64,000 nt of DNA from Oceanispirochaeta sp963676905 (GTDB taxonomy: Bacteria > Spirochaetota > Spirochaetia > DSM-2461). Shown piece by piece: positions 18,174-25,919 of the stretch. A model generated the notes under the pieces. That model worked only from the letters and a program-made list of their open reading frames with translations, searched no databases and had not been told where the DNA came from. Position 1 is the stretch's first letter. Every line of letters begins with the position of its first letter. Position numbers and translations under genes: made by a program. The stretch lies in the NCBI GenBank assembly GCA_963676905.2, contig CAXXVE010000001.1, forward strand, positions 3,100,001-3,164,000. The letters are read 5' to 3'.

Positions 18174-18202
18174 TTGACCTGAAATTGGCATTGTGTTAAA
18201 TT
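18174..18202 (+). promoter_or_regulatory. Promoter of the tRNA-Val array
   Basis: TTGACC at 18174-18179 and TTAAAT at 18196-18201 (16-bp spacer), or TAAATT one base later with an upstream TG, lie 26 bp before the first tRNA. This is the only promoter-like pair before the array outside the repeated spacers. Confidence 0.5.
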
Positions 18203-18227
18203 ACCGAACGTCAAAAAGATGGATGAC

Positions 18228-18300
18228 GGGCGATTAGCTCAGTTGGGAGAGCGCCTGCCTTACAAGCAGGATGTCGGGGGTTCAAGTCCCTCATCGCCCA
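18228..18300 (+). tRNA. tRNA-Val (anticodon UAC), copy 1 of 6
   Basis: A 73-base cloverleaf. The acceptor stem GGGCGAT pairs with ATCGCCC and the discriminator is A. The D arm is GCTCAGTTGGGAGAGC, the anticodon stem-loop is CCTGCCTTACAAGCAGG with TAC at the anticodon, and the T arm contains GGTTCAAGTCC. The 3' CCA is not encoded. UAC reads GUA and, by wobble, other valine codons. All six copies appear identical. Confidence 0.96.
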
Positions 18301-18322
18301 TCTTTTTTTTACCGTATATTAC

Positions 18323-18395
18323 GGGCGATTAGCTCAGTTGGGAGAGCGCCTGCCTTACAAGCAGGATGTCGGGGGTTCAAGTCCCTCATCGCCCA
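18323..18395 (+). tRNA. tRNA-Val (anticodon UAC), copy 2 of 6
   Basis: Same 73 bases as copy 1, 95 bp after it. The 22-base spacer carries an eight-T run and an ACCGTATATTACG element just before the tRNA. Confidence 0.96.
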
Positions 18396-18419
18396 TAGTT
18401 TTTTTAAACCGTATAATAC

Positions 18420-18492
18420 GGGCGATTAGCTCAGTTGGGAGAGCGCCTGCCTTACAAGCAGGATGTCGGGGGTTCAAGTCCCTCATCGCCCA
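18420..18492 (+). tRNA. tRNA-Val (anticodon UAC), copy 3 of 6
   Basis: Same 73 bases as copy 1, 97 bp after copy 2. The spacer reads TAG, seven T, AAACCG, TATAAT, ACG. Confidence 0.96.
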
Positions 18493-18516
18493 TAGTTTTT
18501 TTTAACCGTATAATAC

Positions 18517-18589
18517 GGGCGATTAGCTCAGTTGGGAGAGCGCCTGCCTTACAAGCAGGATGTCGGGGGTTCAAGTCCCTCATCGCCCA
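18517..18589 (+). tRNA. tRNA-Val (anticodon UAC), copy 4 of 6
   Basis: Same 73 bases as copy 1, 97 bp after copy 3. The spacer again has a T run and TATAAT immediately before the gene. Confidence 0.96.
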
Positions 18590-18612
18590 TAGTTTTTTTA
18601 AACCGTTAATAC

Positions 18613-18685
18613 GGGCGATTAGCTCAGTTGGGAGAGCGCCTGCCTTACAAGCAGGATGTCGGGGGTTCAAGTCCCTCATCGCCCA
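18613..18685 (+). tRNA. tRNA-Val (anticodon UAC), copy 5 of 6
   Basis: Same 73 bases as copy 1, 96 bp after copy 4. The spacer has GTTAATACG instead of GTATAATACG. Confidence 0.96.
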
Positions 18686-18707
18686 TAGTTTTTTTAACCG
18701 TTAATAC

Positions 18708-18780
18708 GGGCGATTAGCTCAGTTGGGAGAGCGCCTGCCTTACAAGCAGGATGTCGGGGGTTCAAGTCCCTCATCGCCCA
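18708..18780 (+). tRNA. tRNA-Val (anticodon UAC), copy 6 of 6
   Basis: Same 73 bases as copy 1, 95 bp after copy 5. It is followed directly by a terminator hairpin instead of the repeat spacer, so it ends the array. Confidence 0.96.
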
Positions 18781-18785
18781 TTACA

Positions 18786-18819
18786 GGGAACACTCCACAT
18801 CAGGGTGTTCCCTTTTTTT
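18786..18819 (+). terminator. Terminator of the tRNA-Val array
   Basis: GGGAACAC pairs with GTGTTCCC, followed by seven T. It begins six bases after the last tRNA. Confidence 0.88.
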
Positions 18820-19195
18820 ATTTTAGAGAGTCGGGAATCATTATTCAGTGGAAGGCTGTTTTTTGGACAGGGCAAAATAATAGCCGGCAGTCGCCGGCTA
18901 TAGGGATACGCTACTTTTATCTGAAAAAGCTTGCGGTATCTCGTCTATTAAACTAATCCACCCATAAAGGGCCGATTACCATAATGTTCGATTCTAAAGA
19001 GCCGGTTAGGACCGGCGGGAACTTTTAGGCGGTTGATCTTTCATATATCCCCCTTCCATGTAACTCACTTATAATTCTACTCCATGCTGGTGGAAAATCA
19101 AGATCTATTAACCCTTTTTTATGGATTATTTTGAACGGCTGTTGTAATGTGTACGGAGCCTGTCCCAGGAACTAGATCCGGAGGAATTCTTCTAT
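18820..19195. other. Intergenic stretch with two GC-rich hairpins, no gene seen
   Basis: Between the tRNA terminator and the methylase start. It holds a perfect 9-bp hairpin ATAGCCGGC/GCCGGCTAT (18880-18901, 4-base loop) and a 6-bp hairpin GCCGGT/ACCGGC (19001-19016, 4-base loop). A TATAAT at 19070-19075 could be a -10 box but has no -35 at normal spacing. I see no convincing open frame or known RNA in it. Confidence 0.5.
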
Positions 19196-20869
19196 TTGAG
19201 CGTACTGTCCGATCTCTACTTAAAAGAGCAGCTGATAACCTATATAGGAAACAAGCGACGCCTCCTGCCTCTGATTTATGAGGCCCTCAAGCAGGGGCGG
19301 TCTGCCCAGGGCAGCGATGTCTTTGTGGATATGTTTTCCGGGTCCGGAGTTGTATCACGCCTTGCAAGGCTTATGGGCTTTTCGGTCTGCTCCAACGACT
19401 GGGAGGAGTACTCCAGGATACTGGGGATGTCCCATCTGACCCTCAGTCAGTCTGACATTCCACGGCTTTTCGGTTCAAGGGACGCCCTGAAGGACCTTCT
19501 CAGGGAGATTAACAGCCTCTCTGTTCCACATGAAGAAGACAGGTACATCTCACTCTACTACTCCCCCTCATCTTCAGACATTGCAATGGCGGACTACAGG
19601 GTGGAGCGTCTCTTCTACACCAGAGAGAATGCTCTTCGTATAGATGCCATAAGAAGCTATATTGAAAAGAACTATCCCCCCGGATCAACGGGAGCTGACC
19701 TGGAGATCAGGAATCTTCTGATAGGCCTGCTTCTGGGGGAGTGCTCAAAGCATACAAATACCTCCGGCGTGTTCAAGGCTTTTCATAAGGGGTTCGGCGG
19801 CCATGGACAGGATGCTCTGACCCGGATTCTCAAGAAAATAGAACTTCCCTGGCCTGTTCTTCCGGCCCATGCCGCACCGGCCAGGGTGTTTTGTCAGGAT
19901 GCCAACATTCTTGCCGCATCAGGGGAAATCCCCGAAGGGGGAATCACCTATCTTGATCCGCCCTACAATCAGCACCAGTACGGCAGCAACTATCATATGC
20001 TCAATACGATAGCCCTGTGGGATAAAATCCCGGCCCCTATGGTTCTCAATGAAAAGGGCGTTCTAAGAGAGAAGGCTGCAATCAGGAAAGACTGGGTCAA
20101 AACAAGGTCTTCCTACTGCTACAGAAGCAAGGCAGAGGAGGCGTTTGCCGGTTTGATGAAAAGCATCAGGTCCGATAAAATCCTTATAAGCTACAGCAAT
20201 GACGGTGTTATTCCCTTTGAGCGGATGATGGATATCTGTGATGAGAAGGGAAAAACAGGAATCTTGAGCAATGAGTACACCAAGTACAGGGGAGGGCGGC
20301 AGAGCAACCACCGTCTCCACAGCAATATTGAGTATGTCATGACCGTCGAGGTGGGGGCTTCTTCCACAGCCTATTCCAGAAACAAGGTCAGAAGAGTTCT
20401 CCTGCGCAGGGAGCTTGCTTTGATGGAGAAGAAAATTTTCAGACCCGACCTTCTGGCATCTGAGATAGGCGACTTCACAGAGGGTGTTCTGGAGACTGAG
20501 ATTTCAGGCTATCCTCTCCGTCTCAGGCTGAAGGACTTCATGTATCTGACCATAGAGAGTGATCTTGAGCAATGGAAATCAGCTGCCCTCAGGATGCTTC
20601 TGAAAAAGCTGGATGCCTCTTCATGCAGCAGCAGAGTGGAAGAACTGGATCATATTTTCTATATTATTGAGACGAAGGGAGTCTCCGCGGTTAAGATCAG
20701 GCGGGAGCTTCCCAGACGGGTCAGAATGCTGGCCCATAAAAAAACAGAGAAAGAGTACAGGGACGCCCTGGAACGCATCAGCCTTCTGGAGGCTGACCAT
20801 GATCTCAGTTCCATAACAAGAGAGCTGGATCAGATAAGAATACAGGCGGAAAAAAGGTTTACACAGTGA
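19196..20869 (+). CDS. Adenine-specific DNA methyltransferase (DPPY motif), orphan
   Basis: A predicted N6-adenine DNA methylase, 557 residues. The N-terminal TYIGNKRRLLPLI resembles the SAM-binding entry of Dam/D12-type enzymes. VFVDMFSGSGVVSRLA (about 41-56) fits the FxGxG SAM motif, and ITYLDPPYNQHQYGSNYH (about 251-268) holds the catalytic DPPY. The central region includes KTRSSYCYRSKAEEAF and ISYSNDG, as in the COG3392 group. The last 170 or so residues are charged and helical with no clear domain. Start is TTG at 19196 behind GGAGG. No restriction nuclease gene is adjacent, and its stop overlaps the murG start by 4 bp, so it is transcribed with wall-synthesis genes. The recognition site cannot be read from sequence. 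Confidence 0.85.
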   Translation: MSVLSDLYLKEQLITYIGNKRRLLPLIYEALKQGRSAQGSDVFVDMFSGSGVVSRLARLMGFSVCSNDWEEYSRILGMSHLTLSQSDIPRLFGSRDALKDLLREINSLSVPHEEDRYISLYYSPSSSDIAMADYRVERLFYTRENALRIDAIRSYIEKNYPPGSTGADLEIRNLLIGLLLGECSKHTNTSGVFKAFHKGFGGHGQDALTRILKKIELPWPVLPAHAAPARVFCQDANILAASGEIPEGGITYLDPPYNQHQYGSNYHMLNTIALWDKIPAPMVLNEKGVLREKAAIRKDWVKTRSSYCYRSKAEEAFAGLMKSIRSDKILISYSNDGVIPFERMMDICDEKGKTGILSNEYTKYRGGRQSNHRLHSNIEYVMTVEVGASSTAYSRNKVRRVLLRRELALMEKKIFRPDLLASEIGDFTEGVLETEISGYPLRLRLKDFMYLTIESDLEQWKSAALRMLLKKLDASSCSSRVEELDHIFYIIETKGVSAVKIRRELPRRVRMLAHKKTEKEYRDALERISLLEADHDLSSITRELDQIRIQAEKRFTQ

Positions 20870-21936
20870 GCAGTACAGTTGTATTTACAGGCGGAGGTAC
20901 AGGCGGTCACGTCTATCCGGCCATGCCAATTATTAAAAAGTTGAAATGCCAGGGATGCAGAATTGTCTGGATCGGCTCCCGACAGGGGATTGAGAAGAAG
21001 ATCGTTGAATCCTGGGGGGTGGAGTACCGAAGTATCAGTACAGGAAAACTGAGACGTTATTTTTCCTTTCAGAACTTTACTGATATCTTCAGAATCGCTG
21101 CAGGATTTTTTCAGAGTCTCAGTATTCTGGGGGATCTGAAGCCGGCTCTCGTCTTTTCCAAGGGCGGGTTTGTCTCTGTGCCCCCTGTGGCGGCAGCAAA
21201 GTTCAGAAAAATCCCTTCTTTTACACATGATTCCGATGTGGTTCCAGGTCTGGCGACAAAGATCAACCACAAAATGACTGTTAAGACCTTCCTCGCCTAT
21301 GAGGAGAGCCGTTCGTATCTTGGTGACCCTGCAGGAAAGATTGTTGTTTCAGGCAATCCTGTCAGGGAGGAGTTCTTTGATGCCGATCAGTCTATGCCCC
21401 GGGAGTGGGCAGAACGCATCGGTACAAAACCTCTGTTGATGGTGCTTGGGGGAAGCTCGGGGGCCAGGCAGGTAAATGACCTTGTCCGGGAATCCCTTGA
21501 TCAGCTGCTTGAAAAATACACCATAATCCACCAGATGGGGGATGCCCTGTTTGAACAGAGCAGCCTCGATGGCTATTGGCCTGTACCCTATCTCAACAGT
21601 GAGCTGCCGGCGCTGCTGCAGAGGGCTGACCTGGCTGTTGCCCGTTCCGGTGCCGGAACGCTCTGGGAACTTGCCGTGACAAGTACTCCTTCTGTCCTGA
21701 TTCCCCTGAGGGTCGGAACCAGAGGGGATCAGATCCTCAACGCTGAAATGCTGAGGAAAAGAGAGATGGCCCTGGTGATGGACGGAGAGGCTCCCACAGC
21801 AGCTGAGCTGAAAGACATTCTTCTCTCCCTTGCCGAAGATCCTGAAAGACTGAATAAAATGAAGAAGAATTGCTCTGACTTTATAAAAATCAAAGCCGAA
21901 GATGTTATAGTAGAGCAACTGAACAAGGAGTTGTGA
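20866..21936 (+). CDS. murG: MurG, lipid II-forming GlcNAc transferase
   Basis: Transfers GlcNAc from UDP-GlcNAc to lipid I to make lipid II, at the inner face of the cytoplasmic membrane. It has the N-terminal glycine motif FTGGGTGGHVYPA, the second motif SKGGFVSVPP, VLGGSSGARQVN at the start of the C-terminal domain, and SGAGTLWELA with the UDP-sugar-binding region RVGTRGDQILNA. The length of 356 is normal. Start GTG overlaps the methylase stop. murG usually sits in the dcw cluster; here it is with a methylase and cvpA-like gene. Confidence 0.95.
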   Translation: MSSTVVFTGGGTGGHVYPAMPIIKKLKCQGCRIVWIGSRQGIEKKIVESWGVEYRSISTGKLRRYFSFQNFTDIFRIAAGFFQSLSILGDLKPALVFSKGGFVSVPPVAAAKFRKIPSFTHDSDVVPGLATKINHKMTVKTFLAYEESRSYLGDPAGKIVVSGNPVREEFFDADQSMPREWAERIGTKPLLMVLGGSSGARQVNDLVRESLDQLLEKYTIIHQMGDALFEQSSLDGYWPVPYLNSELPALLQRADLAVARSGAGTLWELAVTSTPSVLIPLRVGTRGDQILNAEMLRKREMALVMDGEAPTAAELKDILLSLAEDPERLNKMKKNCSDFIKIKAEDVIVEQLNKEL

Positions 21937-22439
21937 TGGACCTTTCTGTATTCGATATGATTCTGCTGGCCATACTGCTGGTCTCTTCATTTATTGGTGC
22001 CTTCAAGGGCTTTGTCAAAGAGCTCTTCTCTCTGGCGTCACTGTTTATCAGTCTTCTTCTGGCAGCTGTCTTTTATGCCGACGGGGTGGATTGGATTCAG
22101 TCACGCTCCTCTATAGGCGATGTGGCCGCACTGATCTCCTTTGCCGGGATCTTTCTGGTCTCCTTTGCCCTGTTTAAACTGCTTCAGAAAGTGATGGGTG
22201 AACTTATTGATCAGACACCTTTCGAAAGCGTTGACCGGATGCTCGGCTTTTTTCTGGGCCTTCTGGAAGGTCTTCTTGTTGTATTTCTGATTGTGTATAT
22301 CATCAACTTTCAGAACATTATAGATGTAAGCAGCCTCAGAAATGACTCTGTGCTTGTCCCCTACATAGAGCGCTTTCTGCCGGCTCTGGACAAATCGGCT
22401 GTAAAGATGATTGATAAAATTTCTTCCGGGAGTCTGTAA
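21936..22439 (+). CDS. CvpA family membrane protein
   Basis: A 167-residue integral membrane protein with four hydrophobic helices, starting with FDMILLAILLVSSFIGAFKGFVKELFSLASLF, the hallmark of the CvpA/colicin V production family. A conserved-looking FESVDRMLGFFLGLLEG follows the third helix. Function is poorly known in the family (envelope integrity and colicin V export have been linked to it). I chose ATG 21936 over GTG 21933 because AAGGAG at 21925-21930 is better spaced for it. It is translationally coupled to murG, since the ATG overlaps the last base of the murG stop. Confidence 0.85.
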   Translation: MDLSVFDMILLAILLVSSFIGAFKGFVKELFSLASLFISLLLAAVFYADGVDWIQSRSSIGDVAALISFAGIFLVSFALFKLLQKVMGELIDQTPFESVDRMLGFFLGLLEGLLVVFLIVYIINFQNIIDVSSLRNDSVLVPYIERFLPALDKSAVKMIDKISSGSL

Positions 22440-22441
22440 CC

Positions 22442-23659
22442 TTGTTTGAGAATCTAATTGGACAGGAAAGTATAAAAAAACAGCTTGTATCCGGCCTCAG
22501 CCGAAATACTCTTCCCCACTCACTTCTCTTCTGCGGGGAAGACTACAGCGGGAAGATGACTACGGCTCTTGAGCTTGCCCGGGCGGTTTCGTGTTCTTCA
22601 CCCAATGCCCCCTGGGACTGCAGCTGCCGCTCCTGCCGGGATCACCGGGTCCTTAACAATCCTGATCTCCTGCTTCTTGGAAAAAGGTATTTTCTTGAGG
22701 AGATCAAAGCCTCAGCTGAGCTGCTTGGCAGGACCAGGGCAAATTTTGCCGTCTTTATGTTTATCCGTAATGTAAGGAAGCTTCTGAAGCGCTTTGAACC
22801 AGTCATCTGGGAGGGTCAGGAGAAGAAGCTCAGCAAGTACAGCGGTACAATCAGTTCGGTCAGCGAGCTTCTTGAACAGCTTGATCCCGAGAAGGAGCTG
22901 ATGGGTGAAAAGGATCTTGAGAAATACCTTGATGATATTATCAATCAGGTCAGAACCCTGACTGCAGCCGTTCCTGCATCCACTCCCATCGATCAGATAA
23001 GAAATATAAGCAAATGGGCTCACAGGACATCCAGCAGCAAGGCCAAGGTTGTCATTATTGAGAAAGCGGATACCCTTCTCGAGGGCTCGGCAAACTCTCT
23101 GCTTAAAATTCTGGAAGAGCCGCCCGCCCATGTAAACTTTATCCTGACAACCGACAGGAAGGGGAGTATTCTCCAGACAATCCGTTCAAGGGTCAGGCAT
23201 TTTGAGTTTACTCCGCGGTCCGTTGCGGACTCCCGCCTGGTTCTTGAAAAACTCTTCCGTACCGAAGATACCAATGAGACTCTCTTTCAGTTTTTTCAAC
23301 GCTGGTCTGATACCGACTATAACTTTATCAGTTCTCATATAAGGCAGTTTCTGGACAACTGTTTTAACGGAGATTCCATCCGGGATCTGGATGACCTTTT
23401 TCAGTACTTTGACAAGAACAAGGGCAAGGACGAGTTAAAGCGATTTCTGAGACTCCTGAGTGATGAGCTGCGCCTCCGATTCAGGGAAGATCCGGATCTT
23501 CTTGCCACAGTCCGCGGACAGAGGCTTGTTTCCGATATTCTGGAGGAAATAAACAGCTGCGGAACCAATTCAGCCAGATTCAATCAGAGCTCCCTCTTTC
23601 TCCTTGAAAGTCTCTTCTATAATGTACGGGAGAAGTACGAAGCATTTTCAGAATCCTGA
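22442..23659 (+). CDS. holB: DNA polymerase III clamp-loader subunit (delta-prime/gamma-like)
   Basis: A clamp-loader AAA+ protein that helps open the beta sliding clamp. It has ENLIGQESIKKQL and the modified Walker A GEDYSGKMTT, with SGK in place of GTGKT, which suggests little ATP hydrolysis as in delta-prime. A Cys cluster CSCRSCRDH fits the zinc module, and LLEGSANSLLKILEEPPAHVNFILTT and IRSRVRHFEF are typical of the family. Between the zinc module and IDQIRNISKWA there is about 110 residues of insert (residues about 80-190), more than usual for the family. The C-terminal domain is long (405 residues in total). Start TTG at 22442, two bases after the cvpA stop. Confidence 0.86.
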   Translation: MFENLIGQESIKKQLVSGLSRNTLPHSLLFCGEDYSGKMTTALELARAVSCSSPNAPWDCSCRSCRDHRVLNNPDLLLLGKRYFLEEIKASAELLGRTRANFAVFMFIRNVRKLLKRFEPVIWEGQEKKLSKYSGTISSVSELLEQLDPEKELMGEKDLEKYLDDIINQVRTLTAAVPASTPIDQIRNISKWAHRTSSSKAKVVIIEKADTLLEGSANSLLKILEEPPAHVNFILTTDRKGSILQTIRSRVRHFEFTPRSVADSRLVLEKLFRTEDTNETLFQFFQRWSDTDYNFISSHIRQFLDNCFNGDSIRDLDDLFQYFDKNKGKDELKRFLRLLSDELRLRFREDPDLLATVRGQRLVSDILEEINSCGTNSARFNQSSLFLLESLFYNVREKYEAFSES

Positions 23660-23681
23660 GACCGGCTCCCTCTCTCTCATC

Positions 23682-23719
23682 TTCCCGGCGGACTGTCTGC
23701 CGGGAATTACTCTCTTTTT
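23682..23719 (+). terminator. Terminator after the clamp-loader gene
   Basis: Perfect 8-bp stem TTCCCGGC/GCCGGGAA with a 9-base loop, then TTACTCTCTTTTT. It closes the methylase-murG-cvpA-holB unit. Confidence 0.7.
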
Positions 23720-23777
23720 AATGGCATTGTGCCTTGTTTTGATTAAAAATACCCACATATATTATAATAATTGTAAG

Positions 23778-23797
23778 AATAGGCAAAGTATTTGTTG
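23778..23797 (+). promoter_or_regulatory. Putative AraC-family operator, copy A
   Basis: A 20-mer beginning AATAGGCAA and ending TATTTGTTG, identical at 18 of 20 positions to the element at 29011-29030 beside the AraC-family gene. It lies about 18 bp before a weak -35 (TGCCGT, 23815) whose -10 would be CATAAT (23838-23843), as in an activator-dependent promoter, and about 70 bp before the aldo/keto reductase start. Confidence 0.65.
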
Positions 23798-23869
23798 TTT
23801 TGTTTCTTTTCATCTGCCGTGAATCATCTATGATTTACATAATAGACTAAACAGAGAATGGAGGCAGTT

Positions 23870-24835
23870 ATGAAAATCAGAACATTGGGTAGAGATGGAC
23901 TTCAGGTATCAGCGCTGGGGCTCGGCTGTATGAGGATGACCTTCGGGGATAAACCCATCGGCACCAGGGCAGAGATGATTGATTTTATTCATAAGGCCGT
24001 GGACCGGGGAGTCACATTCTTTGATACAGCAGAGGTCTATGGACCATTTACCAATGAAGATCTTGTCGGTGAGGCTCTGGAACCCCATAAGGGAAAGGTT
24101 GTTATCGCCACTAAATTCGGTTTTAAACTCAAAGATGACAGAAGCCCCGGCTTTGATGGTCTGGACAGCAGGCCTGAAAGGATAAGGCAGGTGGCTGAAG
24201 AATCACTGAAACGGCTCAGAGTCGATGCAATTGACCTCTTCTATCAGCACAGGCCGGACCCCGCTATTCCTGTGGAGGATGTTGCAGGAACTGTCGGTGA
24301 TCTTATCAGAGAGGGCAAAGTGAAGCATTTCGGCCTTTCTGAGTCCAGTGCGGACCAGATACGCCGGGCCCATGCGGTTCAGCCTGTGACTGCCATCCAG
24401 AGTGAGTATTCCATCTGGTTCAGAGAGAGGGAAGAGGATGTTCTGCCTCTATGTGAAGAACTTGGTATCGGTTTTGTTCCCTACAGTCCCCTGGGCAGAG
24501 GTTTTCTTACAGGGAAGATCACTGAGGAAACAGTCTATGATAAATCGGATATACGCTTTAAAAATCCGCGTTTCACAAAGGATGCAATAGCCGCCAACAG
24601 GGTTGTCATTGATCTATTGGAAGAGATCGGCCGGGACAAGTCTGCAACTCCTGCTCAGGTAGCACTGGCCTGGCTTCTTGCACAGAAACCATGGATCGTA
24701 CCGATTCCAGGAAGCAGAAAGCTGGAGCGGCTTGATGAGAATCTGGCTTCATCAGAGGTACACCTTGATGCTGATGATCTGAGAAGGATCAGATCGGCCG
24801 TCGAGGCCATGGAGATTGTAGGTAACAGGTATTGA
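23870..24835 (+). CDS. Aldo/keto reductase (YhdN/AKR13-like)
   Basis: An NADPH-dependent carbonyl reductase, soluble, 321 residues. The catalytic tetrad is visible: Asp and Tyr in TFFDTAEVYGP, Lys in IATKFGF and His in FYQHRPDP. The coenzyme-binding end contains PIPGSRKLERLDEN. Substrate is unknown; many relatives reduce aldehydes. ATG at 23870 is chosen because GGAGG lies 5 bases upstream; an ATG four codons earlier has no such site. The 20-bp AraC-type element upstream links it to the cluster at 28-31 kb. Confidence 0.9.
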   Translation: MKIRTLGRDGLQVSALGLGCMRMTFGDKPIGTRAEMIDFIHKAVDRGVTFFDTAEVYGPFTNEDLVGEALEPHKGKVVIATKFGFKLKDDRSPGFDGLDSRPERIRQVAEESLKRLRVDAIDLFYQHRPDPAIPVEDVAGTVGDLIREGKVKHFGLSESSADQIRRAHAVQPVTAIQSEYSIWFREREEDVLPLCEELGIGFVPYSPLGRGFLTGKITEETVYDKSDIRFKNPRFTKDAIAANRVVIDLLEEIGRDKSATPAQVALAWLLAQKPWIVPIPGSRKLERLDENLASSEVHLDADDLRRIRSAVEAMEIVGNRY

Positions 24836-24844
24836 TCATTGACA

Positions 24845-24874
24845 GGGCGGCACTCATATTGCTGCCTCGTTTTT
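24845..24874 (+). terminator. Terminator after the first aldo/keto reductase
   Basis: GGCGGCA pairs with TGCTGCC (one G-U pair) over a 7-base loop, followed by TCGTTTTTA. The reductase is thus probably transcribed alone. Confidence 0.65.
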
Positions 24875-24891
24875 AAAAATTACGGAGTGAT

Positions 24892-25839
24892 ATGTTTATT
24901 AAGAGAAATTTAAAAAGACAGAAGGGATATTCATTTGTATCCCCTTCAAAGTGGCACCTGCCGCTGTTTATATTGATAGTATCAGCACCATTTTTACAGG
25001 CTCTGGAGACGTCATCTGCCGAAGTGGATGCCTCGGTGATTGCCGGAGAGATTGAGGTTATAAGAAAAGCCTATCCGGATGTCATTTTTGAATATAGCTA
25101 CAGCCCTGAGTACTCGGACTGGGAGGTCAGGGTAAAAACAGGCGGTAGGATATCACTCCTTTACCGCGCCGGCGGCAGCTATCTCAGCGAAGTGCAGATG
25201 AGCAACCGTGACGGATACAGATCCTTTTTATACAATTATTCAGGTGAGTTGCGGGACCCTGCCGACTTTACTGAAGAGGAGCTTGAATGGGTCACACGCT
25301 TCGGTTCTACAGAGAACAGAAGGACCGGACGGATTTCAAGCACGGCCTTCTTCGATGCTGTTTATGACTCATTCACAAGAAGCGATGTGGAATCCCATAT
25401 TGTCAATTTCAATTTTTTGGACCGCTCCATAATGGTTCACGAAAAGATTACAGGACCCCTCCGTCGGGTAGAGAGCAGAATACGCTCACTGGCTGCAGAG
25501 AGTGATGAAGTCGATCGTTTTGTCCGTGAAATGGGGTCAGTCAGCAGCTACGCCTGGAGGCAGGTTCGGGACACACAGGGAAAATCCTTCCACTCCATGG
25601 GGCTTGCAGTTGATATTCTTCCCTCTGATGCGAAAGGGCGGGCTATCTACTGGAACTGGGAGAAAAACAAGGGCAACGATCTTTGGATGCTTATTCCACT
25701 GTCTGAACGGTGGGCTCCTCCAGCCGATGTAGTGGATGCCTTCGAGAAGGAAGGATTTACCTGGGGCGGTTCGTGGCCGGTTTGGGATAATATGCATTTT
25801 GAATACCGTCCCGAGCTTCTTCTCTGGCGTGACCGCTAG
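24892..25839 (+). CDS. Exported peptidase of the M15 (VanY/D-Ala-D-Ala carboxypeptidase-like) type
   Basis: A probable zinc peptidase acting on peptidoglycan stem peptides outside the cytoplasm. A signal-anchor stretch (LPLFILIVSAPFLQALE) follows an unusually long basic N-terminus of about 22 residues. The first half (to about 180) is unrecognised. The second half carries the M15 metal-ligand pattern SFHSMGLAVDI (His and Asp) and the C-terminal WPVWDNMHFEYRPE (Glu/Asp and His ligands), with FTWGGSWPV before it as in M15 enzymes. It is 315 residues long. It is followed by the divergent control region of the TetR gene. Confidence 0.8.
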   Translation: MFIKRNLKRQKGYSFVSPSKWHLPLFILIVSAPFLQALETSSAEVDASVIAGEIEVIRKAYPDVIFEYSYSPEYSDWEVRVKTGGRISLLYRAGGSYLSEVQMSNRDGYRSFLYNYSGELRDPADFTEEELEWVTRFGSTENRRTGRISSTAFFDAVYDSFTRSDVESHIVNFNFLDRSIMVHEKITGPLRRVESRIRSLAAESDEVDRFVREMGSVSSYAWRQVRDTQGKSFHSMGLAVDILPSDAKGRAIYWNWEKNKGNDLWMLIPLSERWAPPADVVDAFEKEGFTWGGSWPVWDNMHFEYRPELLLWRDR

Positions 25840-25894
25840 GCTGTATATTTTTTAAAGCATAGGGGTTTCTATATTCAACCCTGTAGTCATAATA

Positions 25895-25908
25895 AGGGGA
25901 TATCCCCT
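25895..25908. promoter_or_regulatory. Palindrome next to the TetR gene, likely its operator
   Basis: AGGGGATATCCCCT is a perfect 14-bp palindrome ending 11 bp before the TetR ATG. A CATAAT -10-like hexamer (25888-25893) sits directly before it. Position fits self-repression, as is usual in this family. Confidence 0.55.
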
Positions 25909-25919
25909 ATATTATTATT

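Larger units (their letters stand above)
18228..18780 (+). repeat. Tandem repeat of about 95-97 bp made of six tRNA-Val genes plus spacers
   Basis: Unit lengths between successive tRNA starts are 95, 97, 97, 96 and 95 bp. The tRNA part looks invariant, while the 22-24-base spacers differ by single-base changes and T-run length. Spacer divergence with identical genes fits unequal crossing-over or gene conversion that keeps the tRNAs alike. Confidence 0.9.

Noticed and set aside
18435..18956. Open frames on both strands through the tRNA-Val array, with repeated peptide units
   Set aside because: They are reading frames through six identical tRNA genes; the cloverleafs explain the sequence and no ribosome-binding site or coding bias supports a protein.
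18880..19016. GC-rich hairpins considered as CRISPR-like or attachment-site repeats
   Set aside because: Only two different short hairpins, not repeated, and no integrase gene, direct repeat or displaced tRNA end nearby.
24930..24960. TGGCACCTGCCGCTG as a sigma-54 promoter
   Set aside because: It is inside the M15 peptidase coding region and lacks the TTGC -12 element at the correct spacing.
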